Shown here one piece after another: positions 1 through 11,110 of a stretch of DNA of 64,000 bases. The notes beneath the pieces were generated by a model that made no database searches, was not told the origin of the DNA, and was given only the letters and a program-made list of their open reading frames with translations. The stretch is taken from NCBI GenBank assembly GCA_934045905.1, contig OW203764.1, positions 23,307,109-23,371,108 on the forward strand. The letters are read 5' to 3'. This stretch comes from Leuctra nigra (lineage: Eukaryota; Arthropoda; Insecta; Plecoptera; Leuctridae). Within the stretch, counting starts at the first letter, position 1. Every line of letters starts with the position of its first letter. The translations under genes were made by a program, and so were the position numbers.

Positions 1-1012
1 GTCAAATTCACGGCGACTTCGAATCTACAAGGCAAGGTAGTTAGAGCAGAAAGTTTTAAACGATATGAAACTAATAATGACCGTTCAACAGATTGATCTG
101 ATATTGTGTACACACACTACATATCATATCATATGGGTGGTCCCAGGTATATTTTTTGAACGAAATCCTGTGATTTTTGAAAATTAACAAGGAACCGTTC
201 AATCATAAAGGTTTAATCGATCAACTTAAAACTTAGCAAGGATTGGCAACTTAAAACTTAGCAAGGATTGGCACCAATATTTTTCATTAGTATACTTAAT
301 TTAAAACGGCCTATAGCCACACCACCATTTGACCTATCAAATGGTCTTCGATTAATCTGATCAATCAAACTCATATTTTGCATGGTCGTTCAGACCAACA
401 TTGTCTCTTATTTTACAAATTTTCAGCCCTACCAGTCAAGAACATAGATGCACTTATTGACAGTTTTAATAACTGTCAGAAATGACATTTCAAAACAGAA
501 ATTCCACTGCATTCTGGGTTGCTCTATGTAGCAAAGCAAAGTTTATAGATGGCTATTCTCAATATCAAGTAAGACAGATTCTTTTCTTAGTTGATCATAT
601 TGCAATACATAATGAAGTTAAAATGTAATGTAGGTATTTCATATACATAGGTATAGGTATACCTTATCTAAAATAATTTATTTTACGATATGGATTGTGT
701 TTCACAGTTATGAAAACGACGTTTTGACTAGATAACATCATATTTTACACATTTCCAGCACAATCGGTCAAGAATTTACAGACTTATTGCTGTTTTAAGT
801 GTTTGAATATCTGTCCAAAGAGATTGATGGAAAAATATCAGTACAATAAATAATCTGTTATTTAATTGATCCAGAGTGAAAAAGTTGCAAGGAAAATTGG
901 TAATAAATAATGTATAGTAAGTTATCTTTGATTGAATGGATCGTGCTATGATTGGCGATGTCGTGCGTGTCGGTGCTCGCTCATCAACGCGTTACACCGA
1001 GCGTTTTCCTAG
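1..1012 (+). mobile_element. Helitron-like non-autonomous element, copy 1 (5' end outside window)
   Basis: The right end has the family's 3' structure: GCTCGCTCATCAACGCGTT, then GAGCG, TTTT and CCTAG, followed by a host T. CGCTC and GAGCG can pair as a subterminal hairpin just before CTAG, as Helitrons do. The body matches other copies here (for example 37625-38567) and has the same degenerate repeat units built on AATTTCA and GATCGG-like cores. A small tandem duplication (about 25 bp, twice, near 223-272) lies inside. There is no transposase, so it must depend on another element for movement. Family membership is seen directly; the Helitron class is inferred from end structure. Confidence 0.7.
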
Positions 1013-2454
1013 TTATGAACACACACTAAATGTCATTGAGCGAGCGTAGCGAGCGTCACCACGGTACTTTTTATGGCACTTTCTCTGTGTGTTTGTTTTT
1101 TTTTTGTTTTTTTTGTGGTCACAGCCCAGGTCAAACCGCTCAAGCAATCGATCTGAAATTTTGTACACATACTAACGTAATCTATGCGGTCCCTGGAATC
1201 GTTTTTGAATGGGCTCCCGTGATTGGTTCAAATTTTAAAAAAATTATCTTTCGATTGGGTGCTTCGATCAATTTGAAATTTAGCAAAAACATTGCAACCA
1301 ACATTGTACCCAATCATAAAAAGTTTCAGCCAAATCCTCTTATTGGTTCAAATTTAAAACCATTTTTCATGTGATTTTTGACATTTAAACTAGAACAGAT
1401 TGACCGATCAACTTGAAACTTCGGGTGGTCATTGGTACCAACATTTTAGATATTTTTGCCAATTTTCAGTCTAATCTGTCGTTATTTTCAAAAGTTTTGT
1501 CATTTTAAGGTCATTTTATTCCATAATCTTGAAAAATGTATACTAAATTGTCATCCCTGCCTTCTTTAAGCTTCTGTTCCAAGGCAAGGCCTGTAGAGCA
1601 GCCAAGCTATCCACAATGTACAGTAAAATCATGAACTAATAAATGAAAGCATTTTTGAGCTAGCGCATAAAATCGGATGCAGTACGAAGGCCAAATCCTC
1701 TAATTGGTTTAAGTTTAAATAATGTTTTCTGATTGGTCGACAATAAAAATGTTCACATTAAGTTCAAATTTTGCATGGTGATCAAGACCAACTTAATATT
1801 AAATTTTACATATTGTAAGCCCAATCAGTCAAGTATTAATTGTAATTTTACGAGTTTAGTATGGGATGTCACAAGAGATTTCTGGAGAAGGTATGTAGGT
1901 AAGACTTCACGACACAATGGATCTGTTATTCATCCAGAGTATTATGGAGATTGAAAAATTGCAGAGAAAATCGTCTTGTGCCGTGTCGTGCATCGTTACT
2001 ATGGGGATGTTGCATGTTCTGTGCTCGCTCATCAACGCGTTACACTGAGCGTTTTCCTAGTAAGAGCAGTCCCATGTATAGTTGTTGAACGGGATCCTGT
2101 GATTAGTTAAAAATTAAAAATTTTACCGTTTGACCGATCAATTTAAAATTTTGCACGGTCACTGGTACAAACATTCTAGGTGTTTCTGACAATTTTCAGT
2201 CAAATCTGCACAATATATGAGTACTATATGAGTACATATGAGTACTTATGAGGTTTACGGACATTTTATGCTTGTTTTGAAATACTTGTCAAATTGTGTC
2301 AAATAAATTTAAAGATACAATTAATAATGCTACTTAGACGAATTTGATCTTCCTCTATTACCAACGTCTAAAAGAGGAGCAACATTCACACAAATATTAA
2401 TTCACAAGCAAACGAAGGCTCACTTATCAACGCGTTACACAGAGCATTTTCCTA
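1013..2454 (+). mobile_element. Helitron-like copy 3, split by copy 2
   Basis: The pieces are 1013-1035 and 2061-2454. The left piece ends in an ACACACACTA-type stretch and the right one begins with a CAGTCCCATGTATA-type stretch. In copy 1 these two stretches are neighbours (around 105-160). The 3' end at 2418-2454 is decayed (CACTTATCAACGCGTTACAC, then CATTTTCCTA), so this copy is older than copy 2. Confidence 0.6.
1036..2060 (+). mobile_element. Helitron-like non-autonomous element, copy 2 (complete, nested)
   Basis: A complete copy of about 1.03 kb. The 5' end is TTGAGCGAGCG after a host A. The 3' end is CGCTCA, a 14-nt loop, TGAGCG, TTTT and CCTAG before a host T. The 5' end and the 3' subterminal region are inverted versions of each other (TTGAGCGAGCG against TTGATGAGCGAGCAC), a Helentron/HINE-like trait. 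It sits inside another copy of the family: the flanks 1013-1035 and 2061-2454 join into continuous family body at an A|T dinucleotide, with no target duplication. The short ORF from 1030 is only the repeat read through and is not a gene. Confidence 0.75.
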
Positions 2455-2808
2455 CTCATATTGAAGGCATTGTTTCCGATCTGCGTAACTGTCTGTACCA
2501 CTCGATAATGTATAGATCTCCCAGCTCGTTCTCATTCATTCAGACTAATAACTACTTCAGGAAGTCGCTTTGTCTTTGGAGAATTAATCTGTGCTCGTTA
2601 TTGGCATTGCCAGAAGATCCTCTCGCCATTGAATTTTCTTATAACTACTGATTAGTACTGCAAGGCTGGTTCAATTACTTCCAGCTGAGATGGATTAACA
2701 ATGGAACTACTTCGACTTCGCTTGAATCTTCTCTCCAGTGGTGTAGTCATGATAAATCTATGGATAAGACGCTAAACAAATTACACACGAAGAAAAATAA
2801 AGGAACAT
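2455..2808. other. Unassigned spacer
   Basis: About 350 bp of moderately AT-rich sequence between the Helitron-like cluster and a SINE. I see no gene, terminal repeat or clear promoter here. Confidence 0.5.
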
Positions 2809-3046
2809 GTTGGCTGAGTGGTAACGCTCTGAACTTGTATTCCGGAGGCCCGGGTTCGATTCCCGCGGCCGTCCTTCCTGACTGGGGTTTTTTCGTAGTA
2901 TTCCCTCAGTCGACAGGCAAATGCTGGGAAGGTACCCTACTAATAGGCCACGACCGCCTCCTTCCCACCTTCCATCCTTACCTACTCTTCACCATCATCT
3001 TAGCCTCGCTGCAGAACAGTGCAACGTTAAGAACCAGATAAAAAAA
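2809..3046 (+). mobile_element. tRNA-derived SINE, full-length
   Basis: The head carries a Pol III A box (TGGCTGAGTGG, 2811-2821) and a B box (GGTTCGATTCC, about 2853-2863). The body contains CCTGACTGGGG, CCCTCAGTCGACAGGCAAAT and GCTGGGAAGGTACCCTACT and ends with GCAGAACAGTGCAACGTTAAG and an A-rich tail. The same head-body-tail order recurs at 25297-25575 (minus), 34209-34470 and 41072-41316, with a truncated copy at 39185-39412. No protein is encoded; the two overlapping ORFs here are read-through of the repeat. Confidence 0.85.
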
Positions 3047-3807
3047 GGTGTTTTGGGGGTGAAGCCTCCAAGAAAATTTTCCTCAAGGTCATACGTTTTG
3101 GTGCATTTTAATGATGACTTCTAACACTTTTTGTGTGTAATAAAAGCCAATTGCTATCTTTATACTTTTCCCAGAATATTTTTCGATATTCTTTAATTAG
3201 TTATTTCACGCTTCAAATAGAATTCAAATTACTACAATTTAAAATTTCTCAGTAAATTAATATTAGGTATGCGGTTTTCTATACAAGTACATGACACCAT
3301 AGCTGTGATTTTAAAAAAAACATTAGTAATGTTAGATAAAAGGTGTATACGCCCGTGTCCATTTAATACCGCAACAATTATTTATGGGTATACACATAGG
3401 TAATTTTTTTTTTAGGTATACGGCGTATACCCGCTTATACCCTCGACTACACCACTGCTTGTCTCTGTACAGTATGAAACCAAATGATTCGATTCACTCA
3501 CCTCTAGTATGTGATGCACTGGCTAATATAATTCTCGGAGCTTCATCCTGGGGGGTGGTCCGGGGGCGATCAGGGGCAGCAATGTATAGCACCTGAAACA
3601 GAGTAAATATTGATTCATTTGAACAACAGTTGGGTCGGACTTGTAGAGACGCAATGAAACTGTAAAACAACAACGCGTTCTGAGAATACCGGCTTTTCAC
3701 TATACAAGTGGCTTCTGAACACTTGTGATTCATCGTGGAGAAGTTTAAAAGTCAAGGTGGATAAACTGAAGAAATATCCACAGTGTACTGATATCAACTT
3801 GACCACT
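3047..3807. other. AT-rich stretch without a supported gene
   Basis: Three overlapping short ORFs on both strands (3384-3806) lack splice signals, recognisable domains or a distinct composition. The phrase GGTATACGGCGTATACCCGC near 3415-3435 is a small palindromic patch. Nothing else stands out. Confidence 0.4.
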
Positions 3808-3992
3808 AGACCTTTTTAAATATTATCTCGGTGGCTCTGCTTTCTAAGAAAAATCATATGCAGTATTATTTCCAGACAACTTAGTCCCTGTTTTACCTAT
3901 TGTTGAAACAGGGACTAAGGTGTCTGGAAATCAAACTGCATTTGATTTTTCTTAGAAAGCAGTATTACCGAGATAATATTTAAAATGGTCTC
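3808..3992. mobile_element. Foldback MITE with ~80-bp arms
   Basis: The left arm begins AGACCTTTTTAAATATTATC and the right arm ends with its complement, GATAATATTTAAAATGGTCT. The arms run inward through TTTCTAAGAAAAATCA and CCAGACACCTTAGTCCCTG-like blocks to a short centre (TTTTACCTATTG). It can form one long hairpin. I could not define a target duplication. There is no coding capacity. Confidence 0.7.
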
Positions 3993-5394
3993 TTCATGAA
4001 GGAGATTAGAAACCACGGCCACGATATTGTCTTGTTTCGTTACAACAGCGGAGAACATATTTCTGCTAGGTACTTGGAATGAAAATTCGAACTGAAGTAG
4101 CCATTTTACGAGCTAGCCATATTTCGCAGATATTCACAAGTACCTGACTTATTTGAATTGTACTTCAACGCGATTGGAATGCTTTTGGAGGCTTAGTGTT
4201 TCGATGGTCAGCTCAATCTCTTGGTATTCGAGTTCTGTAGAAAGTTTGGATGTAAATTTAAATTGTAATTGTAATGTATTTTAACACAAATTCGTCAAAA
4301 GTAAAAAAAAAGGCGTATGATAGTTTTACTAGTTATGTATATCATAACATGACAGGAAGAATTTAGAAGACACGAGAGGAATAATCTTCTTGGTAATGAA
4401 GACTGGAATGCAAAACCTCTTTTCCAGGAATTCGGATGTTTTCCGTAGGAATGCGTAATGTCGTGATTGCATGTTTATGTCACTTTTTATTCTTATTTTA
4501 TTTGAAGTTTATTCTAGAATTCTTCGTCAGCGTGGAACCATCCAAGACTTTTAAAATATTAAGCTATCTCTAAGCAGGATTCAAGGAGTAAATCTTTTAT
4601 TTCCTGTAATTACCTGTTTTCATGCAATCAACTGAAACTGAAATGTTCAAAGAATAGAAAAATAGAAGTTCGCCTCAAAAATATAAGACACTTATTTTAT
4701 AATTGAGAATCTTGATCAGAAACGCTGTATAGTGTTGCAATAAACATATTTTAACATTCTTAAGAAAGTTTTAGAAAAAAAATTAAACATTCTGAAATGC
4801 ATAGTTTAACTGTAATGATGTGTAAAACAAACGTAATGTGCTATTTTATTTTTTGTGTCATTTAAACGCCACGACTTGAATATAAATACTACTCAAGAAT
4901 TATCCCTGTCAAGTCATCGACATCCTTTATTGGCAGGATAAACCAGCACTTCGCTGTATTTATTGTATTGCGAAAGCTGTCGATATTTCGCATTAATTAT
5001 CGGAAGATTGTAATACCGGCAATAGCTATAAATACATGTTTTGAGTAAATATTAAGCTGATTATGTTTTAAAACCTAAGAATACACTAACGAGTAAAATT
5101 TGTTTGCAAAAGCTTGGCTTCTCAGCTAACTACTAGGGATTCACTTCTCATAACATATAACTTAGCTTACTCATATTTTACGTCACTGAGGAAGCCTCTT
5201 GCCTTTAGACGTTCTAATTGGTTAAATTTTAAAATTTACTTACCTAAAAAAATACATTTCAAAATAATTGACCAAAAGATATTGAAATGATTATTTTAAA
5301 TTAAGATTTTACCTATGGCTTTATTTTTAAGCTAAATTGCAATATTGACAGGGTTGAGGCCCAATGGGCTTTTTGTTGAGTTTAAATATTTAAT
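3993..5394. other. AT-rich intergenic sequence
   Basis: About 1.4 kb of strongly AT-rich sequence. I found no ORF of note, no paired terminal repeats and no convincing splice or promoter signals. Confidence 0.4.
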
Positions 5395-5465
5395 TGGGAG
5401 AGTTGTTATGCAAAGTGCCCTGAACTTTACTCCCTGGGACCAGGGTTCGATCCTCGCCTTGAGGA
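5395..5465 (+). mobile_element. SINE head fragment (tRNA-like)
   Basis: GGGAGAGTTGTTATGCAAAG followed about 30 bp later by CAGGGTTCGATCCTCGCC resembles the A-box and B-box spacing of the SINE heads in this window. The characteristic body does not follow, so this is a head-only or highly diverged copy. It is unlikely to be a functional tRNA because the acceptor stem does not close. Confidence 0.4.
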
Positions 5466-7799
5466 TTCGCTATTTTTTTTAATTGCGTTATTGGACTTGA
5501 ATTCCTACATGCGCCTCAACAATTGTTCCATTAATGACGGTACGCCAGAAGTTTGAATTTGAGGTTAGAAGTGAAGTTTGAGGTGAAACTACGATTAAAG
5601 AATTGTTATTACTTATTAGTAGAAAAACAAATATTTGTGTGATTCCTGATCACGCCACAAATCTTTCGTAGAATCTTTCTAATCCTTCGCCGTAAAAATA
5701 AGAATTCAATAAATGCATAACAGTACATGAACAGAAAGAAGTAGCTAACACCAAAGACCTGTCCCAGAAAATAAAACACTAGAATGTCATTCAAAAGACT
5801 TGGGACAGATTTACGCAACATACCATAATATTGTCAAAGATTTGGTTCGCATCAATCGAGAGGCAACTGCTGGTACACTGATCTCAAGTAAGTTAGTAGA
5901 AAGTTATTTAGGTTCCTCACATTGTACATTACACCGTTCTTCACTCACAACTCATTTTATTCCCACCATTCTTCTTCATCATCATCATCCTCTTCTTCCA
6001 ATCATTCTTAAAATCATTGCCAGACACGAAAGGACTGTGGTTTATAACTTAAGTTAAGTAAAAGATAAACTTAGTTCAACATTATTTTTAATAAGATACA
6101 ATATGGTACCTAATGTTTTCGAAAAACGAAAATAATCGAGTGAAAAGATTAGTTCGATGGCATTTTATGTCATCATTCATGAGATATATTTAAAAGTACA
6201 CGTAGTTGGAACAAGGACCCATGTTACCATGGCTGAGTGTAAAAGATTCCTTGATTCAATTTCGCCAATTACAAAATCAAATGCGTTTCTAGTTGAAGAG
6301 TAGCTGAAGTACACGAGTCAAAGTGTTTGCCTGAGATTAGTGGGTCGGTTATCAGAAAGAAGCACTCCCGTTTGAACCGCTTCCTCATTCATTCCAGCAA
6401 GTAATTGTTATGCAAATGAACCACACCAGACCGGGCAAACTTTCAGTTTCACGATTTTCACAGACACCGGCCTTTGTGTGAAATTATTCCGAGGTTATTC
6501 AACTCGTGTGGGTTTCTAGCCCATATTTTGTAGAAAAAAATGTGTAACTAATAGGACTAGCCGAAGCTTCTGGAATCCCCCACCCTTTCTATTGATCCGA
6601 GTGTAAAGCCCGGTTGAAAGACATAGGCTGGGCTCCGTTTCTGAATGGAAGTCCCTCTAGTGAATATTTCAGCTCTTGGTCCACAGATTTCCTATACGAA
6701 CTGCACGCCCTCAAGTTGCGTGCAACTTTCACTTTCCAAGGAAACCAGTGATTTTTGGCAGCAATCAAATCGAAACAGTTCCTACATTTCTATCAAATTT
6801 TCCGCAACAAAGGGGGTTGATCTTTCTTAAATAAGTTTTTTGTAAAGTGAATTCACTTTTAATGTAGTTGGACAAAGTGATTGTATTAACAGGTTATTTA
6901 ATAATGTCTACTTAACTTACACAGAAAACTTAACACGTTATTGGCCTAAGGATAACTGTGATGATGTCTAGTACAGAATGAACCACTCTCCTATGTCTCC
7001 AAGAAAGACAAAAGTGCATATTTAATTTTCACTTCACTTAGAGTTGAGCGAGTGATGAAGTAATTGTTATAATTAGTTTACCTCAGTCTCAATGTATACA
7101 CAGTTCAAGTTGTGAAATGATAATCAACGCAATTATTCAAATCTCAATGTACGAGCGCGAATGATAATTATTTACATCAAGGTAAATTATACATGGTGAC
7201 AGAAATGGGACAAATTAAAACACAACACTTAAAAGAACATTAAGCGCAGGTGTTAGTGACTTTACATCTGCAAAAAATCTGGAAGTGATATAAAAAGTTG
7301 AATAGGATTGCTCTCACGCAAAGCAAGTAATATTACAATGGTGCCAGAAGTGGGATACAATACTGTTGAAGATAAATATATTGTCTCCAATAAAATCTTC
7401 AAAGAGGTAATCGATTCAGATAAAATTCATGTGAAATAGGTAATCTCTTTGTAAATTTAATACCTTTTCTATCCTATTCTAGTTCCACGTTCAAAGAAAA
7501 ATGTTTATCTACAGCCTATAATCCGAGCTCGAAAGGTTTTCGTATAGTCTAATACGCACTTTCAAAACGACGATTAACTCAAAGGTTACATCCATGTTAA
7601 TTCGTTTATAAATTATTACGAGGATGTTTGTGAGAAGGTAGATGATGAAAGTGAATGAAATAGCTGATGGAGGTAGGCCATTAGTTGCTAGCCATCACCA
7701 TAAAAACACATTCAGGACGTCTCGCCCATCCATTAGACCACCTGTTTCTGTCCAATGTTTCAGTCGTCTGATCCCGCGCCCTCCGACTGAAATGCACCT
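5466..7799. other. AT-rich intergenic sequence
   Basis: This 2.3-kb stretch holds only short isolated ORFs (for example 5609-5821 minus, 5800-6057 plus, 6645-6830 plus) without splice context or recognisable content. CTTCTTCATCATCATCATCC near 5970 resembles the pyrimidine-rich SINE body but is too short to call. Decayed Helitron-like body may begin near 7700. Confidence 0.35.
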
Positions 7800-7802
7800 A
7801 AT

Positions 7803-8060
7803 TATTGATGTTGTTGTGCTCACTCATCATCGTGTTACGAGCGTGTCGGCGTCGCGGCGCCCGCCACGTGGCACTGGCGCAGGACGTCGGCCCGCAATGC
7901 GGTAGTGTAGAAGGAAGGGTTACGTCACAACATCACATGGCCATGACGGACGCGAGATGAATGGCGCCACATGGAGATAGGCGCCATGTGAAGACGAGCT
8001 TGTGGTCAATTGTGTGGGGGACAATCTAGTGTGGGACGCCGAAGAGAAATCGGAACATTT
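7803..8060. promoter_or_regulatory. CpG-rich block, possible promoter
   Basis: GC and CpG content rise sharply against the AT-rich background. The block holds an E-box palindrome (GCCACGTGGC, about 7863), a CRE-like GTTACGTCAC (about 7919) and an inverted pair around GGCGCCACATGG and GGCGCCATGTG (about 7960-7992). The left edge (7803-7840) looks like a decayed Helitron-like 3' end. No exon with clean splice sites could be attached, so promoter function is inferred from composition and motifs alone. Confidence 0.3.
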
Positions 8061-8199
8061 CAGTAAAATGGTTGTTTATATTTGAGTGGGAATTATTTGA
8101 GGACTCAATTTTTGTAATGACAGTATAGCTTAAGAGCTTAATAAGCTTTTAGTCAAAATCAAAAAGTCGCGTAAAAGAGTTCTTCACGATTGGTGACAA

Positions 8200-8408
8200 T
8201 ATGATGCTTTTGATGTGATCGACACATCGAAAAGACGTGAATTTCATTTCTCTAAATGTATGAGTATGATTGGGAGTAGATGATAGAGAGGGATGTTGGG
8301 AGGTGAGGTCGTTGAACCCTTGACTGAGCCAAACCATGGAATAATACGGGGGAATCGAACCGGGCTCCTAAAAACAGAGCCCGACGCTTTACCGCCTGAG
8401 CCAATCAC
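8200..8408 (-). mobile_element. Decayed tRNA-derived SINE, minus strand
   Basis: On the minus strand the head reads TGGCTCAGGCGGTAAAGCG and then a B-box-like CGGTTCGATTCCCC. It is followed by a pyrimidine-rich CCTCCCAACATCCCTC body and CCCAATCATACTC, as in the other SINE bodies. The conserved middle and tail are eroded. Confidence 0.45.
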
Positions 8409-8436
8409 TTCCATCTTGTCCATTATAGTAATGTTC

Positions 8437-8839
8437 TATCCCCATAAAAAAACACTCCGTGTAAAAATACCAGCCAAGTCTCTTCAACTATAAAAAAATA
8501 GAAGAAATCTAAAAATTCAGCACTGAAAAGTAGTGATATCAAAAAATGAGCTAAGTCAACACTTAATTTTAAAAACCAAAATATACTTGGCGCATCGTGT
8601 ATATAAATAGTATAGAAGCATATGCCGAAAATCAAATGTACCTAAATATATATAATATACCTATAATTCCCTTAAAAACGATGCGCCAAGTATATTTTGG
8701 TTTTTAAAATTAAGTTTTGACTTGGCTCATTTTTTGATATCACTACTTTTCAGTGCTGAATTTTTAGATTTCTTCTATTTTTTTATAGTTGAAGAGACTT
8801 GGCTGGTATTTTTACACGGAGTGTTTTTTTATGGGGATA
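8437..8839. repeat. Long inverted repeat, 162-bp arms
   Basis: The arms 8437-8598 and 8678-8839 are near-perfect reverse complements, from TATCCCCATAAAAAAACACT to GCGCATCGT, with a ~79-bp centre. The same arm family is at 22699-23823 (213-bp arms), 33177-33450 (decayed), 37347-37470 and 42567-42764 (left half only). This is the 5' part of the composite element above. ORFs on both strands here are the arms read in either direction. Confidence 0.85.
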
Positions 8840-9766
8840 TCACTTATTTTTTTAGTTTATTTTCACAACTTGTAACACACATCGGAGCAACAATGACTAA
8901 ATACTTTTTAAAAATACGCCATTTCCGAATTGGTTAATACGAAAAATTGTGTTTGGTGCTCAATATACCTAAGCTTAAAGTGATATTCCATGAAGAATTG
9001 CGAAAGCTTCGTTCCAATCAGTCCAGCCGTTTTCGAGATATGGTATCACTTCCGGTTTTCAAAATAGCGACTGAAATAACTGCCACCTAGAATTTATTTC
9101 TATAAATGTTATGTATTATTATTAGCCTTCTTAGTATGTAGTTATTGTAGTAAGAGGTCATTAAAATCTAGTTCTTCATTTTCATGACGTCATTTCCGGT
9201 TTTGGTAATAGTACATCTCTACTTTAACTATTGATATTCCATATAGACGACCGTCTGAATCATTTGGCGCTAGTTTCATTCCGATCGGTTTAGCCGTTTT
9301 CGAGATATGACGTCACTTCCGGTTTCAAAATGGCGACTACCGGTTGGTTTATAAAAAGGCACCTCAGACGCCAAAAGTGCACATGTGGTAAAAATTTCAG
9401 ATCGATCGGCTAAGCCGTTTAGGTTGTGGCGGTGATTGCGGTATTTCCTGACCCTCTGAATCATCATCTAAAGAAGATGAAAGTGATGTAATTTCACTGT
9501 TTTCACGGCCCTCTAGCTCGCAAATGGTATAGCCTATTGTTCCCAAATTTGGTATATGTGGTGGGGTGGGCCATAGCTCGAAATTAAGATATTTCACACC
9601 AATGTGAGATTTTCCAATTTTATGATCCAGTAGGCCGAAAATGCCATGTTGTTGCTTACAGTAAAAGTGTTTGGTCTGCTCCTCGGTTTATTAGGCATTT
9701 ACGGTATGTTGAGTGACTGTGAGTGTACAGTACGACTTGGCTGGGTGGAGCGACCGCTCCACTAGA
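8437..9766 (+). mobile_element. Composite foldback / CRE-ETS / hairpin-ended element, copy 1
   Basis: Three parts occur in the same order as in the larger copy at 22699-25054. First is a foldback (8437-8839). Second is a body with units built on CGAGATATGACGTCACTTCC and TTTCAAAATGGCGAC (clearest at 9293-9335, degenerate near 9040 and 9185). Third is a shared 3' region ending in the perfect hairpin GTGGAGCG-AC-CGCTCCAC (9745-9762) and TAGAT. The two copies agree closely over the last 400 bp, then diverge right after TAGAT, which fixes the 3' boundary. There is no transposase. A terminal hairpin next to CTAG recalls Helitron-type ends, but the class is uncertain. Confidence 0.65.
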
Positions 9767-10649
9767 TGGAGCCCTCCTCTTAAATAAAGCAAATTATTCT
9801 AATCATGTTCTGAGTAAATGCAATCGAAATAGCTGCACAGTTTACTTTAAAAGAGGTTTAGTTTATCTAGATGGGCTTAGAATTTAATATTTTGAATGGA
9901 GACAACTTCACAATTGATTTTCAAGCCTTTTTACTACGATGGACAGGTTTTTGTGAATGAGATCATAAACCCTTACCAAAACAAAGTTTTATCTTCTTCT
10001 GTTTTAAAGTAAAAGGAAGCGTTCTTCGATTTACTTGTCATTTAACTTGAGTTTGTAATGTACTATGTGACATAAAATCAGTAGACCATTTCAGAGAAGA
10101 TGAACATCCGTCACGGCAAATTTCTGTTTACTTCTTCTGTTTCTGTGCTACAAGTCTCGACTCTCCTTCAACTGATGCATTCCATGCACGATACTTTCAG
10201 TTTGGCCTTCGCACAAATACGAATAATGTTGTATTAATACATTTTATAAGAAATCTCTGGAATACATAGAATGGTAAATAAATTCCAAATTGATGTCACG
10301 CAGACAAGTTTAGTTCGAATAGTCCTGACCCGGAATTTGAATTCCGAGTCGCATTTTATCAAAGCTCAATACCCTATGTAATTCAGTGTTAAAAGTTATT
10401 TTATAAGGATTTTGACGATGTTGAAAGGCCTTCCATTTCTTTGGGGCAATCACAAGGTTTGTTTAAAAATGCTTTAATTTGTGATATTTCTATATAATTG
10501 CAAGAGGAGTAAATAGATTCAATTTTTGTATTTTTTATTTTAGTGGTATTTTATTAACGTTGCACTTATTGCAAATCCATTAATTTGCAACATATTAATT
10601 CTGATTGTGTTGATGTTGGAGATCTATACTCAACTCTACATACGCCTAA
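9767..10649. other. Intergenic sequence
   Basis: About 0.9 kb of AT-rich sequence after the hairpin end of the composite element. No gene, paired repeat or promoter signal is visible. Confidence 0.4.
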
Positions 10650-10850
10650 TGCTGGCTTTCCATGCTCCGTCATCTTCCGTCAACGTACGTCACCGTCCGA
10701 CGAAAACGACCACGTGACCCGTCTCGACCAATCAGAGACACGCCCAAAAATCTCAGACGGCGAGGGATTGGTCGAGACGGGTCACGTGGTCCTTTTCGTC
10801 GGACGGTGACGGACGTTGACGGAAGATGACGGAGCATGGAAAGCCAGCTT
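10650..10850. mobile_element. GC-rich foldback element with ~90-bp arms
   Basis: The arms start GCTGGCTTTCCATGCTCCGT and continue through CATCTTCCGTCAACG, CGTCCGACGAAAACGACCAC and GTGACCCGTCTCGACCAATC. The right arm is their complement, ending GGAAAGCCAGC at 10848. The unpaired centre is about 30 bp. TAA occurs just outside the left end and shortly beyond the right end, so a TAA-type duplication is possible but not clear. The arms are much richer in GC than their surroundings. It is an internally deleted DNA-transposon derivative with no coding capacity. Confidence 0.75.
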
Positions 10851-10934
10851 TAAGTGTAGAGAATCTTGAGACTTTTTTTATGGAAGACTTCCAATGGAGT
10901 TTCATAGTATATTAGGGAATTTTCTTAGAATTTG

Positions 10935-11020
10935 CTACTCGCTGCTCTCGACTGAGGGAAACCGCTAAAAGCAACTCAGTTATGAAGGATGGCTGGACGC
11001 GAGAGTCGAACTCGAGACAC
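10935..11020 (-). mobile_element. SINE fragment, minus strand
   Basis: On the minus strand GTCTCGAGTTCGACTCTCGCG, in pieces, is a B-box-like head. The plus-strand text CTCGACTGAGGGAAACCGC is the complement of the body motif after the head. Only about 85 bp remain, abutting the small MITE to the right. Confidence 0.4.
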
Positions 11021-11023
11021 CTG

Positions 11024-11110
11024 GGGCTGGATTCACAAAAACTATTATCTTTTGTATTATCTTTCATTTGACACGGTGTTTTTGGTATGAAATCAAAGGA
11101 TATCCAGCCC
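11024..11110. mobile_element. 87-bp MITE with CTG target duplication
   Basis: The ends are GGGCTGGAT and ATCCAGCCC, flanked by CTG on both sides (11021-11023 and 11111-11113). The left end shares GGGCTGGATTCACAAA with the 250-bp copy at 46485-46734, which has CAG on both sides. This is a short internal-deletion derivative of the same family. Confidence 0.65.

Noticed and set aside
1030..1374. ORFs starting near SERSER-type peptides at 1030, 17330-17518 (minus) and 38229-38567 (minus), which look like a conserved small protein family
   Set aside because: They begin at the GAGCGAGCG end of the Helitron-like repeat and differ by frame breaks between copies; they are the repeat read through.
2811..2870. 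A possible functional tRNA gene
   Set aside because: The A and B boxes are good, but the acceptor stem does not close and the sequence continues into a repeated SINE body.
2760..3041. Overlapping ORFs across 2760-3124, and similar ones at 25281-25484, 34207-34479 and 39247-39540
   Set aside because: All lie in SINE copies, which are non-coding.
8423..8937. Two nearly identical ORFs on opposite strands (8423-8635 minus and 8722-8937 plus)
   Set aside because: They are the two arms of one foldback repeat read in opposite directions.
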